Of a stretch of 64,000 nt of DNA, positions 12,701 to 27,700 are shown piece after piece. Origin of the DNA: Candidatus Kuenenia stuttgartensis (lineage in GTDB: Bacteria > Planctomycetota > Planctomycetia > Planctomycetales > Planctomycetaceae); assembly GCA_945861865.1 (NCBI GenBank), contig CAMAWN010000002.1, positions 23,028-87,027 of the forward strand. Direction: 5' to 3'. The notes beneath the pieces were generated by a model that was not told the origin of the DNA, ran no database searches, and was given only the letters and a program-made list of their open reading frames with translations. Both the position numbers and the translations under genes were made by a program. Position 1 is the stretch's first letter, and every line of letters starts with the position of its first letter.

Positions 12701-15700
12701 GGGCCGAACAGCACATAGCTGCGGCTCGCGCCCGGAATCAGCAGGTCGGGAATGCGATCACCGTTGAAGTCACCGATGTTCCGCGCCGCTGACAGCTTTT
12801 CGTTCGTAATCGAGCCTTCGACGCCGACGGCCGTCGCCAGCGAATGCGTCGCCGCGCCGTCGTTCAAATGCACTCCGTCGCGCGTTGAGGTTGTGGACGC
12901 AACGAGCGGCGTGGCCAGCGAATAGGCATAGCGGTTGTCCGACGAAGCCGCCGACAATGAGATCTGAGTATTTTGCAAGGACTGCCCAGCAAAGACGTGC
13001 GTCTGCTGCCCGCCCAGAGCGTCCGCGATGGCGAAGTCCATGAGTTTGGTGACGACGGATTGGCCGTTGACAGTGCGAGTGACTTGATCGCCATTGACGT
13101 TGCCGACGCCTCCGAAGAACAGCGGCTGCGCCGGTGGTGTGGTCGAGTAAAACGGCAGTCCGGTCTCGACAACGAGGTCCGGCACATTCAGCCAAGTTGC
13201 CTGATGAGCTTCGGCCCCACCCAGGAAGACTTGGCCGACAGTATGCTGCCACGACGTTCCATCCTCAGCCAGCCGCTGAGTTGATTCCGAAACCACGCGG
13301 CCGATATCGGCGGCACCGTCTCCGTTGATATCGCCCAACGACAGCAGTGGGCTGGATGACGTGAGGGAATTGCTGAGCATCCCACTACTCAAGCCACCAA
13401 AGAGCACATAGGTCTTGCTGGCCGAAGTCAGTAGCACATCGGATCGAGTGTTGCCGTCCGAATCGCCGTCCAAATCGCCGGCTGCGAGCAATTGATAATT
13501 CATCAACTGTTCATTGGCCGTCAACTTGAGATTGGCTTTTCCAGGAAAGGAAATCGTGCCACCAGTCAGACTGTCGGAACCATACACGACGTAGATCGCG
13601 CCAGGGACGTCACCCACCTCTTCGCTCTCGTCAATGATTCCACCTTCAGCAATCACGAGGTCGCTGACGCCGTCGCCATTGAAGTCGTTGCCCGCCACGC
13701 TCTGACCTAAGTGGAAACCAATACCGAAGCCGGGTTGTACTTGTATTCCGTCGAAGGTTATCGCGGAGGACAACGGCACGCTGACTGGTTTCGAGCGCAC
13801 GGACACGTCGTCCATGTACCAGCCTTCAAATTCATTGTTGAATTCATCGGTCGTGTCAAACAGGAATTGGACTTGAATCCGACTCCCTCGATAGGCGTCC
13901 AACGACACGGTCGCGTTGACCCAGCTCGTCTGGTCACCCAACGGACCGGCGAGCGTGTTGCGCGAAATCACGGCCAACGCATGTTCGCTGGAACCGGTCG
14001 CATAGATCGTTCGGCCGTCGGGACTCAGGGTCACACTCTGAGCTCCCAGCAAACCATCCACTCCGTCGCCGTCCTTCAACCGAGTCCGATACGTCAGTTC
14101 GCCCGTCGCGAGGTTTCGGTCAAACACCGCGAGCGCATGATCGACTCGACCGGTCACATAGACCGAGTGACCATCCGGGCTGATCGTCACATCGTAGGCA
14201 TCGTCCAGGCCATCGACGCCGCCTTCGTTATCCTTGATGACCGTTTGGAACGTGAGCAGCCCGGTCGTCGTGTCACGGGAAAACACGGCCAACGCATTGT
14301 CGTTGCGACCCGTGGCATACACGAATCGACCATCGGGACTGACCGCGATTCCGCTGGCATCATCCAAACCGTCGATGCCATCGACGCCATCCCGCAGAGC
14401 CGTTTGGTAGGTCAACGCGCCCGTGGCGGTGTTGCGAGCAAACATCGCGATCGCGTCTTCGTCGAAGCTGGCGACATACAGGAAACGTCCATCGGGACTC
14501 TCGGCCATCTTGTAGGCCCCATTCATGCCGTCCACACCGCCGGTACCATCCTTCAGCGCGGTTTGGAACGTCAGCGCGCCGGTCGTGGTGTTGCGGCCAA
14601 ACACCGCGATCGCGTCACTGGTGTAGCCCGTCGCATAAACCGACCGGCCATCACCGCTGACGACGACTTGGAAGGCCGCCGCCAAACTATTCACGTCCTT
14701 GAACACACCTTGGTAAGTCAAAGCGCCGGTCGCGGTGTTGCGCGTGAACGTCGCGACCGAGTTATCTGAGACTCCGGTAACATATACCGAGGTGCCATCC
14801 GGGCTGACCGCCACCCCGGTAGCTCCGGACAAACCATCGACGCCGACGCCATCCTTGAACACCGTTTGGTACGTCAACGCGCCGGTCACCGGGTTGCGAG
14901 CAAAAACGGACAGAGCGTTATCGTTGAATCCCGTTGCGTACACGGAAAGTCCATCCGGACTGACCGCCACGTCGTAGGCTCCCAACAAGCCATCGACGAG
15001 ATTCACTCCATCCTTAAAGACTTCGAGTTTCGCCTCCGCGAACACGGAGCCAGCCACGGCCGGAACCTCCGCGAACGACAAACCCTCGTCCTGGGAAATC
15101 AACACGCGCGCGTGATCAAAAACACTCGTATTCGCCTCGCGTTGGAGTAAGTACTTGAAGGCCAGCTCCAAATGCGAGTTGGCCGGCGCGGTGGTGAGGT
15201 CGAACACCGGCGAAGTCACCGCGCCTTGATTGGCGAGGAGCGTCGAGTAGTTGCCGCCGCCAAACGGCGTTTCCCCTTGTCCGTAATACAAACTGTGCGG
15301 CGACGAGTGCGACGCTTCCAGCCGCAGTGCGGGATTTGAGAACAGCACTGACGCGCCACTGGTGATCTGGACGCCATAACGGGGACTGCTCGATTCGAGC
15401 TTCACTTGCTCGACGTTCAAGCCTCCCAGTCCGGCCGCCTTGATGCCAATCGTCGCCGAGTTTCCGTTGTTCGTCAGATTCGCTGAACTCGGTGGATTCA
15501 TTGGTGCCGAAGTGTCAGCGACAAGGTCAATGTAATTGAACTGGATCGACTGATCGAATTCCGACAACACGACCTCAAAGGTCACGTCGGAGGGTGAACC
15601 GGGTGGTGACACTGGGTAGTGCTTCTCCATGTGCCAGCGCACAACGTACTGCGAAGACCCGAAGTGCAGAGGATCGTCGATGCGCGCGGCATACACCGCG

Positions 15701-18700
15701 TCATTGGCATCCAAGTCCGTTCGCCAATCGTCCCACAACGGTGAAATTGCGGCGGGAGCCAAACCGCTCGTCAAATCCGTGTTGGCGTACGCAGACGTCC
15801 CACTGCCGAACGTCAACAGGCCATTTGAACTCACGAAGGCCGTCGAATAGCTCTCGCCATAGAGCTGGAACGCGAAAGGCAGCGTGACCTGCACGAAGTT
15901 GTCATCGAAGCCGTCCAGAACCTTGTTGCCCACTGTGGCGATCGAACTGTGATTGTCGTTCGCCGAGATAAACGTCGGTTGAGACACCGTGTAACCGATG
16001 CCGTTGGAACTACGGCCTTCGGAGAGATGCCACAATCCGTCCTCGTAGGTGGCGTTGGGCGGTGTGTTGTTCAGCGTGAAGCCGTCCAGATCGGACGTGG
16101 TCCCGGTGATGCCGCTGAAGTCGGCGGAGTAAATCGTGCCGGTCGGCCCCCACGCCGTTTGTCCTGCCACGAGATGCGCCGCGCCGACGTGGTTGTTCCG
16201 ATGCGGATCGCCGATCAGCAAGTCGTCGGCCGTGTCCGCCGGCCCACCGACTCGGCCGGCATTCGCGAATGACAACGGCTGATTCAGCCAACTCGCATCG
16301 GTCACAGTCACGTCCGCGCGGGTCGTGACATCGAACGTCGAGCTCCAGGCGTTCTGCTGACGATCCGAGAACCCCAGTTGAGTCGCCAGCGGGTTGTTCG
16401 CAGGATCGCTCAGAATCAGTTGCAGCGAATGCCCTCGCAGCAATACCAGCCGCACACGATCCGCGACGTGATCCACATCCGCATCATCCACCAAATCCGC
16501 GGCCACAGCCAATTGGAGTCCCTGCGCCAACAACGCTTGGTTGATGTCCGCAATCAAATCGTTTGCCGAACCGTTCGTCGCATCGGCGGCCACGGTCACC
16601 AAGTTCGTCAACTGACCGTCGATCACCAACCGGAAGGATGCAGAATTGTCGAACCGGTAATTTGGATGGCCTCCCACCCCCTCCAGGGCATTCTTCGTCC
16701 CGATCACTCCGAAGGCATCGCGCCGGCCCAACACGAAATACGCGCCTGATTGAGCCGTGCCGCTGACGCCCACGGCCAAGTCGCCGATACCGTCGCCGTT
16801 GAAGTCACCCGCCACCAGCGTACTGCCGCCGCTGGTGATTGCCGCCGGCAATTGCAGGGTGAATTGATACCGTCCCAAATTGTCAGTGGTCGGCGAGCTG
16901 TGTCCAAAGGAAACGCGAGCCAATGTCGTCTCGCCTTGTTCCAGGACCGAACTCACGAAGTCGTCATTACCATCGCCGTTCAAGTCTCCGACGCGAATCA
17001 CGACCGGACGATCCGAGTGGTCCACCGCCGTGACATGACCCGCTTCGGCGGACGCCGGCAGGTCAATCGTCTGCCCCAGTCCCGTCGCCGGATCAAAGGT
17101 CAGCGTGTACTCGCCCATCCCTTCTGGCGCGGGATTGAGGATGCTCGGAGACGGAGAGTAGTCAAAAGACTGAGAGGATAAATGCAGCACATTGGTGGCG
17201 ACGGAATCTAGAGAACTGACCAAAGACAACTTCTGCCCCGTTTCCGTAAGCAGCCAGAAACCAATTCGCTGATCGTTGACGCTCAGCGTGTTGACCAAGA
17301 TCACTTTCGGTTGTCCGACGCCCACTCCCAATGCCGTGTCAACCGCGGCTTGCAGATCGGTGACCAACTCACTGATGGCCGACCTTTGTTTCTTAGTCAA
17401 TGTCACGTTCTTGATGGTGCCGCCGTCCACCTGAAGCGTGAACGTCGCCGGCTGCGTTTTCAGGGCGAGCAGATCACTGCTGCTGATCGGTGCCGCGCCA
17501 TTCAACAGCCGCGTGTTGAGATTCACGACATGCACGAAGTAGTAGTCGGGCACCCCGGCGAACTGCTCGACTGGCACGGGATTGAAACCTGACGAAGGAC
17601 CGGTGTCCTGTCCGGCATAGAGGTAGAACTTCGTCCCTCGAAACGCGGCCGCGACTTCGCTGGCTCGCGGTTCCGTGAATTTCACCGAGAGCATGTTCGT
17701 CACGAGTAGCGCGGACTGCTCCGCCCCCAGCTTCTTCAGAGCCGGCGGAGTCGGAAACACATACCAATCCCCTGGATCGCCGTAGTGGAAGTTAAGCGAC
17801 GTCACCGCCACGGGAATCGCGGGGGACGCGATCAACGGGCGGAAGTCCTCGGTCAACAGAGCGGCCAATTCCGGTTGGTCATTGAAGCCACCGCGACCGG
17901 CGACGCTGACAATCTCATAACGATCGGGAGGTACGGCGCTCGGACCACCCGCGATCCAATCGGCACCGGAGTCACCCAGCAGGATGTCATCACCGCCGCC
18001 GCCGCGCAGAATGTCTTGATCGTCTCCGCCATCGACGGTATCCCGGCCTGCTCCGCCGAACAGCCGGTCGTTGCCGTCGCCGCCGATGATGTGAATGTTC
18101 GTGAGATCGGACAAGAAGCCGGTCTGCGGACTGTCTTCGGGGTCAATGCCCCATTCGCTCCCTTCGATCAGGTATTCGGGATCGGCATGAACCTCATCGT
18201 TACCGGCTCGCGTGCTGATGAGGAACTGTTCGACGTGATACGGCACGAAGTAGGCGAGCGCCTGATCGAAGACCTGCACGCCCGCGTCGCCTTGAGCCAC
18301 AGTCGCGCTGCCCAGCAGCGGGAACAGCAATTCCGTCGCTGCCGAGTCGTTGCTGGCAGCGGCATAGACTTTGAGTTTCGTGCTCTCGCCCAGCGCCGTT
18401 GTCGTGAAGATTAGATTCCCGCCGCGCCGTCCGACGACCACATCGCCGCGCAAACCAGCGTCGCGCAGCGCGGCATTGAGATCAACAACGAGATCGTCCA
18501 CCGTAGAATTGCCGCGCGTCTCGATTTTCTTCAGCGTGATCGTTTTCACTACCGGCGGGCCGCCGGTTTCCAACGAGATGAAGAAGTGCGCGTCGGTGCT
18601 CAGTTCGCCGACGGAAAAGTTGGCGGTGTTCGCAATCAGCACTGCCGGACTGGCGACATCGTGACTGACAAACTGCTGCTGCTGGATGTCCCAAACCTGC

Positions 18701-21700
18701 GCGGTCAATTCGTAGCGATGCAGGATAGTGTTGTAGCGCACGGCCACGTTGTCGGGGACCGCGACGCCATTGGAATCCAGATCGCCCCCCAGGAACAGAA
18801 CTTGATCGGTGCCCCCTTCGCCATCGAAGCGGTCGCTGTACGTCGGCAGGTAGGTGACTTGATCGCTTTGGTTGACGAACCGCCGCGTCAATTTCGTGAG
18901 CGGCAATCCGTCCGGCAGCACTTGGAAGATGTCGTCGCCCAGTCCGCCCCAGATCAGGTCGCCGGCCTGACGGTCGTAGCCGCCGGTCAACACGTCGTTG
19001 CCAGCCTGGCCGAAAATCCAATCCTCACCCGGCCCCCCTTGCAGAATATCGTTTCCCGAACCGCCGAGGATGACGTCCTTGCGACGGACTTCGATCAGCT
19101 TGTTCGCGAAGTCGTCGCGCAAAGTCTGTCCCGCCGACAAATCAAGCCGTTCGATTCCTGGGATGATCACCGGCTGGCCGTTCCGCTCAATCGCGCGGCC
19201 GATGTTAATGTCGAAGTCGTAGGCTCCGGGCTTGCTGCCCGTGACCTTGAGGTAGTAGTCAATGGGCTGTTGCTGAGCATCTAGCACCGCGAGTCCCTGC
19301 AAACTGACCACTGCTGCCGTGGCGGCGTTCAACGAGGTCGCCGCATCCAGGACCGTTTCCGCTCCGGCTTGCACCCGCACCAGCGCCAGCGTCAGCACAC
19401 CGGTCGAATGCGAGTTGAGCACGATCACGTCGTCGGGGTCGCCGTTCCGCGCGAGGTTGAACTTGAACCAGTCTTGATCTTGAGCGCCGATCAACGACAT
19501 CCCGACGACGTCGCCGAAGTTCTGCAAATTGGTCAGCATGGTCGCCGTCGCGCGCGTATTGTTGGTGCTCTGAGTGGCCGCCGACGTGAATTCCAATTGA
19601 TAGACCGTCGGGATGCGGTCGGACTTGATGTGCAGATAGAAGACGGTGCCGACCGGCGGATTTGCAATCGCATCACGATCTGCCGACAAAAGATCATTGA
19701 AGCGGATCACGCCATGAGTCGTGGTGACCAACGTCGTTTCGACGCTGTTGACGGACTTCACCAACTCGAAGGTGACTCGATCAGTTTCGGCCAAACTGGT
19801 CAGGTTGATGGTGTCATTCGCGCCGGGAGTCGCCGCCAACTGGAATCGGTACCAGTCCTCGTCGGTCGTGCTGTCGAGCGTCAGGCCGGTGATGACCTGA
19901 TTGCCGACGATCGGACCAACGCGGCTATCAGTCGTGAAGTTGTACGCGCTGGATCGCGTGTCATTGCGCTTGTCGGAACGCACGGCTCCGGTTTTCGGAT
20001 CGGCTCCGTCCGTGTTGTCGATCAGAATTGGCGAGCCGGAAATGAACTCAACGCGATCATTCCCCGCACCGGCATCGACCCACACCGACTTGGTGACCGT
20101 CGGACCGACCACGACATGATCGTTGCCGTCTAGCGCGTCGATGATGATGGCCAGGAAGTCCCCTTCGACGGGAAGCAGGCTCGACAGCCCTTGCGAGCCG
20201 ACAAAGCCCACCGCCGATGTCTGGTCATCGGCGAAATGCAAATCCGAGCGAGTCGCCGCGTTCGTGCCCTTGATGAAAAATTGGCTGCCGTCGGCATTCG
20301 TCGGATCGTCGATCCGCGTGAAACTGATAGCTCCATTCGACAACCGCGCGGCCACTTTGTTGACCAGCGACGTGTCCTTGAGCGCGGTGTTGATGTCCGC
20401 TACCAAGTCGCGCGGCGACGTATTCGTCAACGTCGAAGATTTCGTAATCATCACCGGCACATCGTCGGCATCGACATGCAACATGAAAGTGGCATCGGCC
20501 GAAAGTTGTCCATTCGCGGGAGCCGGCTCGGAACCGGTCAACGCCACGCCGAAATAACTGTCGGTCGGATTCCAGATCAGTTGGCCGTTGCCATCGGTCG
20601 CGTCGAAGTCGAGCTGCACCTGCGCGTCGAATGTGAAGTTCCCGTTGTTCTCTGTCAGTCGCGTGATGAGGTGATGTCCGGTAAAGACACCGCCCGACTC
20701 GGTGACGAAATCGACGTTGATCTGGTCATTCTTGTTCGAGCCGCCGTAGTACCAGACTCGATCGGTGGATTGCGCGTACTTCTTCCATTCGTCACCGGCC
20801 ACGCCGCCATCAACACCCGTGAAGACTTCGCCGCGCCGGTTGTAAAGCACGTCGAGCGTCGTGGACGGCGTGTTCTCGGTGCCGTACATGAAGTCGAGAC
20901 CGGTGCCACCATAGAGCGAGTCCTGCACGGTCCCACCGAGCATTCGATTGAGGCCGGTATCTTCCAAGGTGCGTGCCGACTGAGTGGGATCACTGTCGAG
21001 TTTACCGTCAGGAATCGGATCGCCGTTCGCTCCGGTGAAGTCGCCGTTGTCGCTGTGAAGTGTGCCGTCCTTGCCGACGAACACGCCGAACTGCCCGATG
21101 GCGGTAATCGTCATCACGGCGGGATCGTTGCGCGTCAGCGTGATTCGGCCAGCGTCTTGGCCCACCGTGATTTCAGGCGTGAGAGCGGTTCCGAATTCAG
21201 CGGCGATAAGAGCCGCATTGAAATCCTCAATCAATTTGCCAATCGGTGTCTTGCCGGGCGTAGGAAACCGGTTGTCTAACGTGGCCTGCGCCGTGACGAC
21301 CACTGTTTTGGGTGCCGCGGTTCCCACTTGCAGCGTGAAGCGCGCATCCCCTTGCAAGACGCCGTTGCTCGGAACCGCTTTGTCGCCGATCAGCACCATG
21401 CCGGCTCCGCCGAGCGTTGGCTGAGATTTTTGACCCAAGCTGAAATGGATCTGATCGGTGATCGAACTTGGATCGAACGACCATGCCGACAGCACGTTGG
21501 TGCCTTGGCCGCCCAGCAGATCGTCGTGACCTTGGCCGCCGTAGAGTGTGTCGTGATCGCCGGGATTGCCTTGGCCGGGTCCGCCATCGCCCCAGAGTTG
21601 GTCATCGCCCTCGAAGCCATAGGCCACGTCACTGCCGAATCCGCCGTCGAGCCGGTCGCGGCCATTTGTGCCGCGCAGAGTATCATCGTCCGGCCCACCG

Positions 21701-24700
21701 TCGATCACGCCCACCCAATCGTCCGTGACATCAGAGATCGCCGAGAAGTCCAGAGCCTCCAGTCCCGTCGCGAATGACAGATCGTCGTTGCCACCCAATC
21801 CAGAGATGCGGAACTGCTCAACCAGCGGAATGCCGTCCGCGTCTTGCCAAGTGGCGTACAGGTTTCGCAACTCGCCATCCAACCCGGCTCGATAATCGAC
21901 TTGCAGGTCGTGTTCGTACCCAACTCCCGGCCGCTGCTTGATCGTGATCGTGTCATCCGCCGTCGTGCCTTCAACGAGCAGAATGTCAATCGCGTGATCT
22001 TCCGTCGGCCGATCTCCGAGATAACTGTTGCCGCCGTGTCCATCGAAGATGTCATGCGAAGGGTCCGCGTATTCGGGAGACACATCCAGCACGAACAGGT
22101 CGATGCCGGCTCCGCCGTACTCCGTGTCATTTCCGTTCTGACCTTCCAGCCAATCGGAATCGGTTCCGCCCCAGATCAGGTCGTCGCCGCCGCCGCCGTA
22201 AAGCTTGTCCTCACCGCTGCCGCCATACATCGTGTCCTTCGCGCCGTCACGGTCGGCGTGATCGTTGGTGGCGTAGCCCAAACCTAGATCGGAATCGCCT
22301 CCGACCAGATAGTCACCGAAAATTGAGTCGTTGCCAGCCTCGCCAAAGAAAACGTCTTTGCGCAAGTTGCCGTAGAGCCAGTCGCCTCCGGAGCCGCCGT
22401 GCAACTCGTCTCCCAAACTGTTCGCGTTTGCCGCGGCATTGGAACTCGGCGCGTAGGCCCACAAGTAGTCGATCCCCTCGCCGCCCCACAACCGCTGACC
22501 GGCTTGATCGCCGCTGGTGGCATCACCCTTGTCGCCAAACAAGTTGTCGATCCCGGAATCTCCGTAAAGCTGATCGATGCCCGCATCGCCGCGCAGCACA
22601 TCGTCATTGGCACCGCCGCGTACGAAGTCGTCGCCGGCACCGCCATGCACCTCATCGTTCTGGGCACCACCATCGACGTAGTCCTGATCGCCGCCGCCAT
22701 CGACGTAGTCCTGATCGCCGCCGCCGAAGACGAAATCGGTGCCCGTGCCGCCCTCGATGGTGTCTTTACCATCGTCCAAGTCACCATCCACGGACAGCCC
22801 TGCAAGGATGACCGGCACGATCAGAGGCAGGACGTAGCTGCTGGGACTCATCGGTTCCGAGTCCGACGCGGCCGTGGCCACAGTGAAGAGACTGGCCTGC
22901 GTGAGATCAAAGAACTGACGGTCGAAGATCGCCGTGCCGCCCCAAAGGATGTCACTGCCGGTGTCGCCTTGCAGCAAATCGTCGCCGGTCCCGCCCTGCA
23001 ACAAATCGACTCCCGGTCCACCGTTGAGCGTGTCTTTGCCCGCGTCGCCGAACCCATCGTCGTTGCCGTCGCCGCCAGCGATCGAATCATCGCCCTCGCC
23101 GCCATACAGCGTGTCTTTCTCCGCGTCTCCGGCGAGCACGTCGTTGCCGTCCTCACCGTGGATTTCATCGGCTCCGCCGTCGCCATGAATGACGTCGTTC
23201 TCCGTGCCGCCCTTTATCACGTCGTCCGCCGCGCCGCCATTGAGCGTGTCGTCTCCAGTCTCGCCGAAGACGTGGTCGATCTCGTCGCCGCCGAAAATGA
23301 GATCGTTGCCCGTGTCACCACGCAGCTCGTCTTGCCCGCTGTCGCCGAAGACCGTGTCCGCTCCTGCCTCGCCGTTCACGAAGTCGTTGCCGCCGAAGCC
23401 GTGTAGTTCATCGTTATCTTCTCCGCCGTAGATCGAATCTCGTGACAAGCCGCCGGTGATCGTGTCGCTCCCCGATCGGCCGTCGTAGCGGGTTGAATGC
23501 GTCGCCGTGACGCCGTTCATCGTGTCGTTGCCGCCGTCACCGATCATGAGCAGCTCGGCATTGGCCGTTTGAGTCGCCGTCACGTTTAAGAAGTCGTTGC
23601 CTGGATTGCCGTGGACCTCGGTAGAAACACTCGACGCCACTCCGTTGACCGTGAAGGTGTCGCCGGCCAAGCCAAGCTGGACGAAGAGCTTCTCGATGTT
23701 GGAGTACGTCGCGCCGGCGGACGCGAGGCCCAAACCAAACAGTGTGGTTCCCGTCATCGAGCCGCTGTTCGCGAGGCCGTCGCCCGAATCATCCGCCACG
23801 ACCGTGTCGCTTCCCGTGCCGCCGTTGACGATGATCGCCGCGCGAATCTCGTTGAGCGTTCCAAGCGATCCGTTCGTCAGACTCTGCGGCGTAGCCTTGC
23901 TGCCGAGAAAGATCGAATCATTGCCGGCGTTGCCGAAGACCTCGTTGCGAGTGCCCAAGGTCACGTTGGTGATGGCGATCACATCCGCGTCGCTGCCGCC
24001 GTCGATCTCCGCCAAGGGACCAATCAGCCGGCCGGTCGGAGTCACATGGATTGCGGAGCCGACGCCAGAATCGGCGTCTCCAAAATCACCACGCACGAAG
24101 ATCGTGCTCGACGCCGTGACGATGCCGGCAATCGTCAGGTTATCGCCGGCGCGAAGTTCGATGACTCCGCCGCCCGCGAACACTTGCTTGCCCGGACCGA
24201 CCAACAGATCCTCGCCCGCCGCCGCCGATTCAGTCACGGTGAGCCACACGCTTCCGGTCGCCGACGTGACTTGATCGACCTTGAGACTCCCCTCCACTTC
24301 CGTGACGAAAACGCTCTGCGCCGCGCTGGCAGTCAGCAGTCCTGGCAGCAGTCCGGTCCCAGTATTGATGTCGATGTTGTCGAAGAAACTTCCGATGCCG
24401 CCGGTCTGCGCGGTCAAGACGATGCTGTTTGAGTTGACGTCGCTGTCCGGGTCGCTGGCCGCATCGACGATCGAGTGCTTTGCCGTCAGCGTCACCAGCC
24501 CCGCTGTCGATGTGATCGAGCCGACTCGCAGATCATCGTACCGTTCGGTCAACGTGATACTGCCGTTGGTCTGCGCATCGACGCGCCCCAAGCCTTTGAG
24601 ATCGGTGAGGCCGTCCACACGGATCGTCGTGGCACCGTGATCGGCGTTGATGGCGATGTTGTTGCCGGCTTGGAGTAATCCGAAGTGATACGTCGTGATG

Positions 24701-27700
24701 TTGCGTGTTGAGCGGTTAGCCGAACCAACTCCGCGATCTTCCGGGCCGGCCGGTGTCGTGGGGATCGTGGCCGCGCCGTCTCCCGTCCGCAGGGCTTCCG
24801 CCGGCAAGCCGACGAGCGGAACTTCGGTGGCTTGCGTGCTGGGCAGCAGCGTCAGCTCGATGTTTCGTCCGGCAATGAGCGAGTCAGATTGCACCGTCGT
24901 GTCGGTCACGCTGGCGTGCATCGCTTCGCCAGTGAGGCTCATCCGCACGTCGAACTTTGCGGTTGCCTTCAGGTGTTCCGGCTGATCCAGGTTGTGCAGC
25001 AATTGAGCCTTGAAGAGTCCGCCGACTCCGGGGTCGCCGACCGACCCACCGTACGCGGTGAGTTCGAGTGAATTCGTGCGCACGGTTCCAATCGCGCCGC
25101 TCAACCCGCTCGACCGAATGTTGCCGGTGAGGTTGATGAGCCGCGTCTCACCCAGCGGATTGTCGATCAAGCCCTCGACGATGATGTCCCCGCCGCCCGC
25201 CTGAACGAACTCAAACAGAGTGGGCTGCACGCTGCGCGTCGCCGTGAAGTTGAAGCCGCCGGCATTATCGGCCGCGATGTTCACCGACGGGTTGTGCGCG
25301 CTGACCGTGCCCAGAGTTCCCAGCACCAAGTCCTTCGACGAGTGATTGATGATCGTACCGAAGCCGAAGTTGGGACTGAATTCAAAATTCGGACTGCCGG
25401 CCAACGTGCTAGTGATGAATCGAGCGGACGGTCCGGCGTTGTCCCAGCTTAGGACTTTGAGTTGGGCTCCCTGGTCTTCGTACACCACGTCGCCATTGGT
25501 AGTCGTCGAGCCATCCACCGCGATTTCGAGTCTCGGTCCCGCGTGCAAAAGGACGGCATCGGCATCGAATGTGATCTTGCGCTCGAACGTGAAGGCTCCC
25601 GTTTCATCATCGCCACCCACGTCAAAGAATCCGCCGTCGGCGTCCGCATGGCGGCGGTAGCCACTGGTATCAATCGTGGTTTCCACGAGCAGGTTCTGAG
25701 TCGTGAACAAGGCTCCCGCCTCGGCCGTCACGAAGGCTTGAGTGAAGGTCACGTTTTCGGCATCGGCATTCGTCGAGCCGCCCGCACTGAAGGAATCGGC
25801 CTCCGCGCTGGAGTTGGTCAACAAGCGCGGCAAGCGTGCGGCCAGTTCAATCCGATCCGCGCCGGTGATCTTGGCCCCTGTTTTCACAATGACCTGAGTC
25901 GGATCGAAGAAGTGGACGCTAGACACGGCGTCGGTGGCAGCGACGAGCGCCGCGCTATCGGCCGCAGCAATCGCTTCTTGGCGAATGCTCGGCAGTTCGG
26001 CGACGATGGCAACTGTCTTGCCGGTAATCTCGGCCTGCTCTTGAATCTCCACGGTGTTGGACGCGCGAGTGGTCCCACTGCCGAGGATGGCCGGAGCCGC
26101 CGCGTCGCTGACGCTTCCCAGACCGTTGCTGTCGGAAATGGCGCGGGACACGGCATCCACGTTGGATAACGCTCGCACTTGGGCATCGTCGTGAGCCGTG
26201 ATCCGCGCCGCTTGCCCGACGCGAGTGTTGGTTTGGTACAAGAGATTCGCATTGGCTTCCGCGTAAGCGACGCTGACAACGCCGCCACCGATGGCGTTCG
26301 CAGTCGGACGTGCTCCCAGCGACGTCGTTGCTGTCAGGTTGACATTGCCACCCGCGTTCAGGTTCGCATAGTTCCCCACCACAGCAGTACTCTCACCGCT
26401 CGATGTGGTCGTCGCGACGACGTCGCTGACCGAAATCAGGCCGACCGCGCCGTTGTCGATGGTCGCGGTGGATTGAGCGAGGACGGTTGAAGTGATGACG
26501 ATGTTGCCGTCGGCAATAATCCGCGTCGCCTGCGCGGCGGACGCCGAATCCTGAAGAATCGCGCTGACGGTGGGATTCAGCTTCACCTTCGCCTCCGAGA
26601 GGGCGATGACGATCGCTCCCCCCGACGCAGCGTGAGTGAAGGCCGAAGAAATTCCATCGCCAAAAACCGGCACTGCGGGCATCTCTCCCGCGACTCCATG
26701 ATTCGCCTCCAGAGTGAAATTGCCATGCGCTGTGATCTTTGAGTTGGCTCCCACATGGCTGGCGACTGTCGGCAGGACTTCCACGTTCGAGTCCGCGCCG
26801 CCGATGGCAACGCCACCGATGGTCAGGCCATTCGCCACCGCGTCGCCATCCGTGCGCGAGTTGGCCCGCACGGTGAAATCAAGTGCGGTCTCGGCAGTCA
26901 CGTTGCTCCCGACGAACGCCCGAATCTCCGGACGAATTTGCACGTGCGCTTCCACGAGATTGGCGCTGATGAATCCGCCGCCCGTCGTCTCCGCATTTCC
27001 GAGCGCTTCGTGCTGCCCGTTGGCTTCGACGACGACGCTCCCGGCGCGAATCGTGCTGAAGTCGCCCACAAAGGCTTGAGTCAGCGTACCCGCGCCGTTT
27101 TCTTTGCGACCGGCCACGGCCGTCGCGCTGACTCCGCCGATCGAAACAATTCCGATGGTCAGACCGTTACCGTGCGCGTCGGCGCGGTCGTGTGAATTTG
27201 CATGGACCAGGACCGTCTGTGCCGCAGTGATGTCCGCAAATCGTCCGATATGGGCATCGACATCGGCGGCCGATTGTGCTGTCGCTTCGGACGACCCGAC
27301 GGCACCGAGGACACCGACGGCGGGCGCTTCCGCTTCGGCGCGCGCGCCCGGACCGGTAGGTTCGAACTCCGCTCCGATGGAAACGCCTCCTCCGGCTTTG
27401 ATGCGAATTCGATCACCCAACTTCGCATCGACTTTCGGGGTCAATCTGGAAGTGGCGAATGTGAATCCGAGTGCGGCTGCTCCGATGCTCAACCCATAAG
27501 CATTCGACTGAGCCTCGCCGGTGGAGTTTGCCAGCACGTTGACACTGCCACTCACTGTGACTTGAGAATCATCCCCCAACTCCGCCCCAATGGTGGGTGC
27601 CACCGTCGTCGTCGCATCGGCCCCGCGCACCGAGATCAAGCCGCCTCCCGGCGCATCCGCGGCGGTGATGCCCACATCATGGGATTGGCCCAAGATGGTC

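Noticed and set aside
21480-23560. Possible CRISPR array because of dense short repeats
   Set aside because: Repeats are degenerate, multiples of 3, coding for GGxGxDxLxGG nonapeptides, with no identical repeat/unique spacer pattern.
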